Source: Campylobacteraceae bacterium (GTDB lineage Bacteria > Campylobacterota > Campylobacteria > Campylobacterales > Campylobacteraceae). From it: a stretch of 48,128 nt of DNA. Position numbers and translations under genes: made by a program. Positions 1 to 7,112 of the stretch are shown here, one piece after another; the stretch's first letter is position 1; the number at the start of each line of letters is the position of its first letter. The stretch spans positions 1 to 48,128 of the forward strand of contig JAITAB010000016.1 in assembly GCA_031284315.1 (NCBI GenBank), in the 5' to 3' direction. The notes under the pieces were generated by a model. That model had not been told where the DNA came from and searched no databases. It saw only the letters and a program-made list of their open reading frames with translations.

Positions 1-527
1 AAAAGATTGTCATTCCGTTCTTTTTCGTCATACATGCGCCCTCCTTTCGTCATTCCCGCGACCGAACGACAAGTTTCCGCAGGAAACGCATATCATGAGG
101 GAAGGCGGGAATCCAAAAAGCACCTCCGCCACTTCGGCGACCCTTTCCGTCATTTTCCGCCCCCTTCGTCATACATGCGCCCTCCTTCCGTCATTCCCGC
201 GCAGGCGGGAATCCAAATGACATTACAAACAAAGACGATATAAAAAGGGTTGATATTTTATGGCTTGCTTTTAATTTTTTAAAGTCATTTTTGTTTTGGA
301 TTCCCGTTTTCACGGGAATGACGGGAGGGTTGGATTTGGATTCCCGCCTGCCTGCGCGGGAATGACATAAAGCGCATTAATAACATAAGAGGTGCGGGGA
401 ATGACGGAAAGGGACATAAATAATAAAAAAATGCGCTTTACATGAGGCGGTAAAGCGATGGAAAGTTTTTTATAGATTCCCGCCTGCGCGGGAATGACGG
501 AAATGGTCGCGGGAATGACGAAAGTGT
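1..527. repeat. Non-coding cluster of palindromic gtcattcccgc/gcgggaatcc repeats
   Basis: This stretch holds no convincing gene. It contains full or half copies of a dyad whose arms read gtcattcccgc and gcgggaat(g/c)c. Full copies are at 189-214, 298-323, 338-366 and 475-500. Half copies are at 48-60, 104-114, 393-406 and 508-520. A 37-base direct repeat (24-60 and 165-201, one difference seen) includes the start of two copies. The 78-codon open frame at 7-243 is built from these repeats and is unlikely to be a gene. Similar short palindromes are scattered between genes in many bacteria as non-autonomous elements. Here they sit just downstream of the restriction-modification gene that ends at 528 and could act as hairpins at its 3' end. 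Confidence 0.8.
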
Positions 528-2828
528 TTACCGCTTCATCTGCGAAATGATTTTTACCGTTTTTACGCTTACGGTGCAGACGCGTTTTAGCAGGTCGATT
601 ACTTGCTCTTTGTAGTCGGCAAAGCGGTAAGCATTGAATTTTTCGGCGATAGTCGTATCTTTTGGTTTTTTCTCTTGATACTGATCAAGTATCCACTCTA
701 TCGCGCTTCTGTTGCCGAGCTTATACTCCCAAGCTTCAAGCGGAACGCCTCTTAATTCGCTGTTTTCGTCCAAAATGACGATGCCGTTTTCTTTGTCGGC
801 TTTCAGTTTGGCTTTGGGCGAAGTTTTGTCGTTTGTCATTACCGTTTGCAAAGGATACGGCTCTATCGTTTCATAATTTAAATGCAGTTCCATGAGAGTT
901 TTGCCCCATGACGCCCATTTGTGAAAATCATCATAAAACGGTATGCGCGGGAATTCGCGCTTTAAATTTAACTCATATTTTTGGCGGTAAACGGGGTCAT
1001 GAAGCACGGCATAAACATAGTGGAAAATCTCCTCTTTTGCGATATCTTGCCCGTAATGCCCCATGAAGCGTTTCAAACCCCAATCAGTGATATTTTCCAT
1101 GCGCCTGCCCTCAGAATCATAACGGTAAAAGGGGAGGCATTGAGTTTTTTCTAATGAATCATGGCTAAATACTTTATTGGAAGATAGTATAGAAAATAAT
1201 TTTGAACTACCTATTCCAGAAAAAGCAATAACGAAATTTTTTTTAGTAAAATTTTGTCCAAATATAGTTTCATGATTGGAAGTAAGTCTATCAGATATTT
1301 TTTTATCATAATAATAAATTTTTTGATAAAACGGACGATATAAGTAACTGCTAATATTTTTTTCATTAAAAATTAATTTGTCTCTCTTTCTTAGGTTAAT
1401 TTTTAGAGTATCGCTCCATTTTATAGTATAATCCAAAGAATTATTGTCATTTTTTCCTAACTCTAATTGCTTCATATATCGTTCAATAAAATATTTGATT
1501 TTTTTAATAAGATTTTTTTTTGATAAATCAAATACCCACTCATCGCGTCCAGTTGATACACCAAGCGAAAAAAATCCAAATAATGTTTTTTTGTTTTTTC
1601 CAAATTTTGCATCTTTACTGCACAGCGGCAGCAGGCTTTCGAAGTCATTATCCGCGAGGTTTATCCAATTGCTGTTTTTATCGGGACGAACAATCTCAAA
1701 AGGGATATTTTGCAATTTGTTCTCGGCAAGCCATTGGAGCTTTTGCTCTTTGCGCCAAAAGTCGTCAAGAGCGATATAGCGGATTTCGCATGTTTTGTTT
1801 TCGCGCTTTTGCTTTTTTATCAAAAACATAATCGCCACGCCCGTTTGTATGCCAAATACATTATGCGTTGTGCCTGCTATTTTCGGATTGGCGCGCACAT
1901 CGCTTTTTGTGTCAATGATATATGCCGCTTCAAACTCTTTTTCAACGGTTTTGCGGAATCCGTCGAATGTGCGGCTGTCTATAAAACTGCGGTTTGTTAT
2001 AAATACCGTCATGCCGTTATCGTCCAATCTGTCAAACGCCCAGCGGTAAAAACGCGCATACATGTCATACGCTTTTGTTTTTTGCGCCGTACTTTGCTTC
2101 ACAAAGGTATCTTTTATGCGTTTGTCTATATGCGGATATTCGCGGTTTTTGTTATTGTCGTTTTCGTTTGCTTGGTTGGCGTTATATGGAGGATTGCCGA
2201 TGATGACGGCTATCTTTTTCTCATTTTGTCTTTTAACGCGCTTGCTGTTCTCTTCTGAGAAAAAATCAAGCGAACCTTGTTTGCCTTTGTAGTTAAAGCC
2301 TGTATTGTCAAGCGTATCCACAAAGCAGAGATTTTCAAACTCGGCGTATTTGCCCATCTTTTGCATGTATGTAAACTCAATGTTTAAATTGCTGATATAG
2401 TATGGCAGTATCGCGACTTCGTTGGCATGTATCTCGTTTTTGTATTTGTACTCTAACTTTTCGGCGCGGATATAATCAAGCATATCGCAGATAAAAGTTC
2501 CCGTTCCTGTCGCAGGGTCTAAAATCTCCACATTTTTATCTTCTAAGTATTTGCCGAAATGTTTGTTGAGCAGATAGTCCGCGCTTTCTATCATGAAACG
2601 CACAATCTCATTTGGCGTATAAACCACTCCAAGACGGTCGGCGGCTTTGGGGTTGTAACTTTTGTAAAAAGTCTCGTAAATCACCTTTAAAAACTTTTGC
2701 TTTTCATGATGGTCGGCTATGCTCGCCGCGGCGGCGTTAATAGCGTCATAATAGTGCCTGATACTGCCCAAAACGCCTTTGCGGAGCGGCGCCTGTAAAA
2801 AAAGAGTTGATGACTTTCTCAAGTTCAT
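528..2828 (-). CDS. Type ISP-like restriction-modification enzyme, methyltransferase and specificity part (frameshifted)
   Basis: This 766-residue frame is the larger part of a single-chain restriction-modification enzyme. It has an N6-adenine methyltransferase domain: motif I DPATGTGTF at residues 104-112 (S-adenosylmethionine binding) and catalytic NPPY at 212-215. From about residue 410 onward it resembles the C-terminal specificity domain of type ISP enzymes, including TDWGLKRF near 581 and IFHYVYAVLH at 601-610. No helicase domain is present, so it is closer to a type IIG-like nuclease-methylase than to a full type ISP enzyme. The nuclease part lies in the overlapping frame at 2746-3552. 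The frame's first ATG has no visible ribosome binding site, and residues 14 onward continue the upstream protein, so this half is probably translated only if the A7 tract at 2797-2803 loses one base. The target-recognition stretch (about 1145-1620) is strikingly A/T-rich, as expected for an exchanged recognition domain. Confidence 0.85.
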   Translation of the reverse strand: MNLRKSSTLFLQAPLRKGVLGSIRHYYDAINAAAASIADHHEKQKFLKVIYETFYKSYNPKAADRLGVVYTPNEIVRFMIESADYLLNKHFGKYLEDKNVEILDPATGTGTFICDMLDYIRAEKLEYKYKNEIHANEVAILPYYISNLNIEFTYMQKMGKYAEFENLCFVDTLDNTGFNYKGKQGSLDFFSEENSKRVKRQNEKKIAVIIGNPPYNANQANENDNNKNREYPHIDKRIKDTFVKQSTAQKTKAYDMYARFYRWAFDRLDDNGMTVFITNRSFIDSRTFDGFRKTVEKEFEAAYIIDTKSDVRANPKIAGTTHNVFGIQTGVAIMFLIKKQKRENKTCEIRYIALDDFWRKEQKLQWLAENKLQNIPFEIVRPDKNSNWINLADNDFESLLPLCSKDAKFGKNKKTLFGFFSLGVSTGRDEWVFDLSKKNLIKKIKYFIERYMKQLELGKNDNNSLDYTIKWSDTLKINLRKRDKLIFNEKNISSYLYRPFYQKIYYYDKKISDRLTSNHETIFGQNFTKKNFVIAFSGIGSSKLFSILSSNKVFSHDSLEKTQCLPFYRYDSEGRRMENITDWGLKRFMGHYGQDIAKEEIFHYVYAVLHDPVYRQKYELNLKREFPRIPFYDDFHKWASWGKTLMELHLNYETIEPYPLQTVMTNDKTSPKAKLKADKENGIVILDENSELRGVPLEAWEYKLGNRSAIEWILDQYQEKKPKDTTIAEKFNAYRFADYKEQVIDLLKRVCTVSVKTVKIISQMKR

Positions 2829-3552
2829 GGGCGATGTTGTTTTCGCGGTGAAACTGCGTCTCGCCGAAGATAGTGTTGAAAATATCTTCCGTTAAAATGT
2901 GCTGTATCATCATCTCGCGCACATCGTCTTGCGTAACTTGGGGGTTGATGCTTTCGCGGCAGAGCTGCAAAAACGCATCGGCAAGGGATTTGAACTGTTG
3001 GCTTTTATCTTCCGCGTCAAGGATAATGGCGCGGATAGTTTCCGTAACTTTTGGGATATCCTGCCTGAAAAGCTCTATGGCTTTGCGGAAATTTTGCACT
3101 TCGGGGCGTTCAAAAGAGATAAATTCCGTCAATAAATTGTGCAGAGCGTCCGCATCGCTCACAGAGACGCGCATCGCCTCTTTGTCGTTTTGTATCAAAA
3201 CAGCAGTTTGACTATCCTCAAAAAGGATATTATCGCGCGGGTAGCCTTTGGCAAATTTCTTTCTTATCTCTTCGTCAAGGTCGTCCGCTTCGTCTTTACT
3301 CTCCCAATATCCCCAATCCTGCCGCAAACTGTCTTTGAGCGTGCCATCCGGCGTAATGATTTTGCCGTTTGGCATTTTGATGCTTACTTCGGCGACCATG
3401 ACCAAACCGCGCTGGCTTGCGTAAGAGTTCAGCAAATTGTGAAATGCGCTGCGAACGGCGGTCTCTTTTGTCGTGCCGCCGAAACGAATGATTTTCTCAA
3501 CTTCTGCGTAATAACTTCGTACCGCGTAAAAAGAGTTCTCTTTCAAAGCCAT
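2746..3552 (-). CDS. N-terminal nuclease part of the same restriction-modification enzyme (frameshifted)
   Basis: This 268-residue frame carries the amino end of the restriction-modification enzyme. A PD-(D/E)XK-type nuclease signature is visible: Asp69 in TPDGTL and ESK at residues 84-86 in GYWESKD. This would be the Mg-dependent cleavage domain. The rest is helical and leads towards the methyltransferase. The last ~18 residues (after VINSFF) read in the wrong frame; in the alternative frame the protein continues as QAPLRKGVLGSIRHYYDAI and joins the methyltransferase. A joined protein would be about 1,000 residues. The start ATG overlaps the end of nnr by 10 bases and has a good AAGGAT ribosome binding site, so the two are co-transcribed. 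Confidence 0.8.
   Translation of the reverse strand: MALKENSFYAVRSYYAEVEKIIRFGGTTKETAVRSAFHNLLNSYASQRGLVMVAEVSIKMPNGKIITPDGTLKDSLRQDWGYWESKDEADDLDEEIRKKFAKGYPRDNILFEDSQTAVLIQNDKEAMRVSVSDADALHNLLTEFISFERPEVQNFRKAIELFRQDIPKVTETIRAIILDAEDKSQQFKSLADAFLQLCRESINPQVTQDDVREMMIQHILTEDIFNTIFGETQFHRENNIAHELEKVINSFFTGAAPQRRFGQYQALL
2797..2803 (-). other. A7/T7 homopolymer at the frameshift point of the first RM gene
   Basis: Seven A on the + strand (seven T in the coding strand). Removing one base gives ...tct ttt tta cag gcg..., which joins the nuclease frame (2746-3552) to the methyltransferase frame (528-2828) with no stop. It is a candidate slippage site for phase variation or transcriptional slippage, or a sequencing indel. 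Confidence 0.6.
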
Positions 3553-4907
3553 TTTAATCCTTCTATCAAATCCTCAGGCGTGAGCGCGTAATTGTTGCCT
3601 TCAAACTTCAAAGACGCTAACGCGTGAGCTAACACGCCGTTAGCCGCGGCGTCCAAAGGAGAACGACCCTGCGCTAAAAGAGCGCCGATGACTCCTGCCA
3701 AAACATCGCCGCTGCCGCCTTTTGCCAAAGCTTGAGAGCCAAGCGGGCAGACATATAAAATACCGTTTTGGGCGATAATCGTGTTAGCGCCTTTCAAAAC
3801 CAAAACGCCTTTAAATTTGAGTGAAAATTCCCGCGCCCAAAAAAATCTTTTTTGCCGTATCTCTTCTACGCTTTGCGCTCCAAAGCCAAATATATCAAGC
3901 AGGCTCGCGAACTCTTTTACATGCGGCGTGATAACGCAATCAGGGCTGTTTAATTTTTTGATTTTTATATCATGGCACAAATCCGCGTCTATCAAAAACG
4001 GTATATTTTCAAACCATGAGAGGTCAATTTCGCGCTTTCCAAGTCCCATGCCTGCGATTATCGCCGTGGCTTTTGGCGGCATGGAAAAGGTTTGCATCAA
4101 GGAAGGATTGAATTTGAAAATCTTCTCTTTTACTAACAAACTAACAAGTCCCGCGCCGAAGCCAAGCGCGCTTAGTCCCGACAGCGCCGAAGCTCCCTCT
4201 TTGCCGCCGCTAACAACTACAAGATGTCCGAAGTCGCCTTTGTTACTGTTTTTGCGCTCTCTCATGGGCAGAACCAAATCGCTTTTTTCGAGCAAAAATA
4301 TATCCGCTTTGTCTTCAAAGCCGCTTCTGTCCACTCCCAAATCGCAGCAGATAATTTCACCCGCAAAATCTTTCGCAAAATCCTCAAATAAAACCGTCTT
4401 CAAAGCTCCCATGCAAAGCGTAAAATCAGCTTTAAAAGGAGTCGGCGAATATATGGCGGTCGGTATGTCGCAGGCGATTTTTACGCTTTTTTGGGCGTTC
4501 ACAGCCAAAAGCAGTTTTGCCAAATCGTTATCTATCGCGCCTTTTTGCCCGCTTCCCATTATGCAGTCTATATAAATATCGGCGGACTTGGGCAGGGATT
4601 GGACGGTTTTTACATTTAAGGTTTGAAGCCGCGAAAATTGGAGTTTGGCAAGCGGCGATTTTGGCGGATAGAGACAAAAAACAGATACGCTAAATCGTCC
4701 CGCGAGCATTCTTGCCGCCGCAAATCCGTCCGCGCCGTTGTTGCCGCCGCCGCAAAGAAAGAGTATATCCGCGCCTTTTGCGGCTCTTGCCTTGATAAAT
4801 TCCGCTATACCGCGCGCCGCGTTTTCCATCAATATCTCTTCGCTCAAAAGGAATTTTTCCCGAGCGCGCCTGTCCAAAATATCGGTTGCGTTAAAAATCT
4901 TTTGCAT
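3543..4907 (-). CDS. nnr: Bifunctional NAD(P)HX epimerase / ADP-dependent NAD(P)HX dehydratase
   Basis: A 454-residue metabolite-repair enzyme that restores NAD(P)H damaged by hydration. The N-terminal half is the YjeF_N epimerase, with the nucleotide-binding loop GGGNNGADG at residues 53-61, which interconverts the R and S hydrates. The C-terminal half is the ribokinase-like dehydratase, with GGSGD at 397-401 (the usual GGxGD anion hole and base), which dehydrates the S form using ADP or ATP. The length is slightly below the ~490-500 typical of the fused bacterial enzyme. It is the first gene of a minus-strand unit; its stop overlaps the start of the restriction-modification gene. The divergent neighbour at 5022 shares the upstream region. 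Confidence 0.93.
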   Translation of the reverse strand: MQKIFNATDILDRRAREKFLLSEEILMENAARGIAEFIKARAAKGADILFLCGGGNNGADGFAAARMLAGRFSVSVFCLYPPKSPLAKLQFSRLQTLNVKTVQSLPKSADIYIDCIMGSGQKGAIDNDLAKLLLAVNAQKSVKIACDIPTAIYSPTPFKADFTLCMGALKTVLFEDFAKDFAGEIICCDLGVDRSGFEDKADIFLLEKSDLVLPMRERKNSNKGDFGHLVVVSGGKEGASALSGLSALGFGAGLVSLLVKEKIFKFNPSLMQTFSMPPKATAIIAGMGLGKREIDLSWFENIPFLIDADLCHDIKIKKLNSPDCVITPHVKEFASLLDIFGFGAQSVEEIRQKRFFWAREFSLKFKGVLVLKGANTIIAQNGILYVCPLGSQALAKGGSGDVLAGVIGALLAQGRSPLDAAANGVLAHALASLKFEGNNYALTPEDLIEGLKWL

Positions 4908-4965
4908 GGTAAAGTCCGATTTGAAATGAATAATTATACTGATTTTATGCTAAAACTCATTATAA

Positions 4966-4993
4966 TTGACCGCGAGTTTAATATTTGTATAAT
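4966..4993 (+). promoter_or_regulatory. Sigma-70-like promoter of the secreted protein gene
   Basis: The -35 hexamer TTGACC (4966-4971) and the -10 hexamer TATAAT (4988-4993) are separated by 16 bases. The start codon of the downstream gene is at 5022. The same interval must also hold the promoter of divergent nnr. Confidence 0.6.
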
Positions 4994-5021
4994 TAAAAAA
5001 GTTTCATAAGAGAGCAAAAAA

Positions 5022-6221
5022 ATGAAAAAAATTGCGATAATATCGGCGTTGTGCATAAGCATGCTGTTCGGAAGCAATACGATAGATATCGGCGAATTTT
5101 CCGTTAAATCCACATTGCAGGGAAACAGCACGAAAATAGAGATATTTAAAGGTAAAAAGCCGTTTCAGGAGATAACGGAAGAGTGGCCAAATCCATGCGG
5201 CGTAAATTTTCTTTTTACGGGCATTTACGAGAAAGAGCCGCTTGCGTTTGCTATTATATGCGATAACAAATACAGCGCGGCTGAATACAACTATGACCCC
5301 AAAACTCAAAAATTTATTTATGCGGGAGCAATAGAGGATATTTATATCAAAGAGCTTGCGCAGACAAAAGAGTATTTTATAGGCTTGTCTTATGGCTCTT
5401 TTATGGAAGGCGGCGCGTATGAAAACGGGCATTTTACAGGCTTGTCGTACGACTCGGAAGATGGCGGCGCGTATGAGCAGGTTTTGATTTTTGAGAAGCC
5501 TTCAAATAAACTTGTGCAGAGGATTTACGGCGAAGCGAGTCAAAGCGAGGAAAAACTTGACTTGGGATACAGCATGTATTGTACAGGCGCTTGCATATCG
5601 GTCGGGGATTATAACTTTGACGGCGCGGGAGATTTTTCGCTGTTTTATTCGTATAGCCGCGTTGGAGGCGATTATAGAATCTACTTTTTATACGACCCGA
5701 AGAAAAAAGAGTTTGTTTTAGGCGAATTTGGCGGGGCTAATTTGGCATTTGACGAAAAAACCAAAACAATCGCGCAGGACGACAGTTATGAGATAAATTT
5801 CGGCGCGATAAATATATATACGGTATTTAAGATAGTAAATAACAAAATGGAAAAGATAAAAGAGAGCTGCGCTTTGGTTTATTACGGCGAAGAGAGCGAG
5901 ACTTTTTTGAAATATGACTGCAAAGAGGGCTGGTGGGACGGATTTTGGCAGTTAAGCTCTACGGGGCTAAAAAAGAATTTTCAACTGTTTGCCGCTTTAA
6001 GCGAGAACAAAACAAAAGGCGTAGCGATATATAAAGGGCAAGCAGAGTTTATAACGCTCTCTTTAAACGCCAAAAACGGCGACAGTTATATATATGATGA
6101 AATAATTCAAGGCAAAAAGAACGGCAAATACGCGTTTACGATAACAGAGGGCGAAATGACGGCGGCTTCGTACATCAATAAAAACGGCAAAAAATTTGAG
6201 CTTGAAAACGCGGGGTATTGA
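5022..6221 (+). CDS. Secreted protein of unknown function, XAC2610/FG-GAP-like
   Basis: A 399-residue protein with a signal peptide (MKKIAIISALCISMLFGSN), so probably periplasmic or surface-exposed. The body is beta-rich with many aromatic residues. The segment VGDYNFDGAGDFSLFY near residue 200 resembles the calcium-loop-like DxNxDGxxD motif of FG-GAP/VCBS-type repeats and of XAC2610-related proteins; this is resemblance only. Residues about 120-147 contain an internal duplication, GLSYGSFMEGGAYE followed by GLSYDSEDGGAYE, also visible in the DNA. It is a single gene with its own promoter, transcribed away from nnr. The start follows a weak purine-rich site (agagagc). No function can be assigned. 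Confidence 0.75.
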   Translation: MKKIAIISALCISMLFGSNTIDIGEFSVKSTLQGNSTKIEIFKGKKPFQEITEEWPNPCGVNFLFTGIYEKEPLAFAIICDNKYSAAEYNYDPKTQKFIYAGAIEDIYIKELAQTKEYFIGLSYGSFMEGGAYENGHFTGLSYDSEDGGAYEQVLIFEKPSNKLVQRIYGEASQSEEKLDLGYSMYCTGACISVGDYNFDGAGDFSLFYSYSRVGGDYRIYFLYDPKKKEFVLGEFGGANLAFDEKTKTIAQDDSYEINFGAINIYTVFKIVNNKMEKIKESCALVYYGEESETFLKYDCKEGWWDGFWQLSSTGLKKNFQLFAALSENKTKGVAIYKGQAEFITLSLNAKNGDSYIYDEIIQGKKNGKYAFTITEGEMTAASYINKNGKKFELENAGY

Positions 6222-6229
6222 TTTGTTTT

Positions 6230-6267
6230 GCGTGAAATACTTGCATGTGTCGGTTCATGCTTCACGC
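6230..6267. repeat. Inverted repeat / stem-loop downstream of the secreted protein gene
   Basis: Outer arms GCGTGAA (6230-6236) and TTCACGC (6261-6267) enclose inner arms GCATG (6243-6247) and CATGC (6256-6260) with an 8-base loop. There is no run of T after the stem, so it is not a classic intrinsic terminator, but its place 9 bases after the stop suggests an mRNA 3'-end structure. Confidence 0.5.
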
Positions 6268-6344
6268 GCGATGCGAGAAGTACGGGCATAAAATAATTCA
6301 ATACAATACTTGTGAGATTTTTACGGCAAATTTTAAACCAAGTC

Positions 6345-6373
6345 TTGACAAAAGCGGGCGTTTTGTGTAAACT
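6345..6373 (+). promoter_or_regulatory. Near-consensus promoter of the tRNA operon
   Basis: The -35 hexamer TTGACA (6345-6350) matches consensus. The -10 hexamer is TAAACT (6368-6373), and the spacer is the optimal 17 bases. It lies about 110 bases before the first tRNA and would drive all five tRNAs. Confidence 0.7.
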
Positions 6374-6482
6374 TTCAACCTTGTTTTTATTTTGCAGCCG
6401 TTTAAATTTGAAAGATTTTCACTCTGCGGCGCAGTAAAGCCAAAGGTTTTAATAAGCGGAAAACCAAGCCGTTTGGGTCAAT

Positions 6483-6559
<77 letters not shown>

Positions 6560-6572
6560 TTTTTATTATTAC

Positions 6573-6650
6573 GGTGAGTTTAGCTCAGTTGGTTAGAGCA
6601 TCAGATTGTGGTCCTGAGGGTCGTGGGTTCAATTCCCATAACTCACCCCA
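6573..6650 (+). tRNA. tRNA-His (GTG)
   Basis: Cloverleaf with anticodon loop ATTGTGG (anticodon GTG) and an encoded CCA. The extra 5' G opposite C73, the histidine identity element, is encoded at 6573. Second member of the tRNA cluster. Confidence 0.95.
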
Positions 6651-6654
6651 TTTT

Positions 6655-6731
6655 GCGCTCGTAGCTCAATTGGATAGAGCAACAGACTTCGGATCTGTGG
6701 GTTGTAGGTTCGACTCCTATCGAGCGTACCA
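6655..6731 (+). tRNA. tRNA-Arg (TCG)
   Basis: Acceptor GCGCTCG pairs with CGAGCGT (first pair G-U), then ACCA. Anticodon loop CTTCGGA gives TCG. Third member of the tRNA cluster, four bases after tRNA-His. Confidence 0.96.
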
Positions 6732-6776
6732 TTTGATAGAGCTTTTTACGGCGATGGTTTTTTGCCCGCCGTTTGC

Positions 6777-6853
6777 GCGCTCATAGCTCAGCAGGATAGA
6801 GCAACGGCCTTCTAAGCCGTAGGTCAGAGGTTCGAATCCTCTTGGGCGTACCA
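6777..6853 (+). tRNA. tRNA-Arg (TCT)
   Basis: Acceptor GCGCTCA pairs with TGGGCGT (G-U at the first pair and T-G at the fifth), then ACCA. Anticodon loop CTTCTAA gives TCT. Fourth member of the tRNA cluster. Confidence 0.96.
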
Positions 6854-6888
6854 TTTATTTTGCGCGTTATCGCGTTTTTTATTTTTGT

Positions 6889-6973
6889 GCGGATGTGGTG
6901 AAATTGGTAGACACACCAGACTTAGGATCTGGCGCCGCGAGGCATGGGAGTTCGAGTCTCTTCATCCGCACCA
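6889..6973 (+). tRNA. tRNA-Leu (TAG)
   Basis: An 85-base tRNA with the long variable arm typical of leucine (gcgccgcgaggcat region) and encoded CCA. Acceptor GCGGATG pairs with CATCCGC. Anticodon loop CTTAGGA gives TAG. Last of the cluster; the second restriction-modification system begins 140 bases downstream. Confidence 0.96.
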
Positions 6974-7112
6974 AACTCTTCTTTTGGGCGAAATTTCTTC
7001 ATAAAAACTTATCATTATACATGCCAGACATCATAAAAAACATTAAGTTATATTTGCATATAATCAACATTTTAAATGCGCAACGCGCCGCAAATTCAAC
7101 AAAGGGTCAAAT

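Noticed and set aside
7-243. Open frame of 78 codons as a gene
   Set aside because: It consists of the dispersed repeat and repeats its own peptide (SSYMRPP...VIPA) because of the direct repeat.
1-527. Repeat array at the left end as a CRISPR
   Set aside because: Spacing is irregular, copies are inverted relative to each other, and there are no uniform spacers or cas genes.
6889-7112. tRNA-Leu as the integration site of an island carrying the second RM system
   Set aside because: No integrase, and I found no second copy of the tRNA 3' end in the window.
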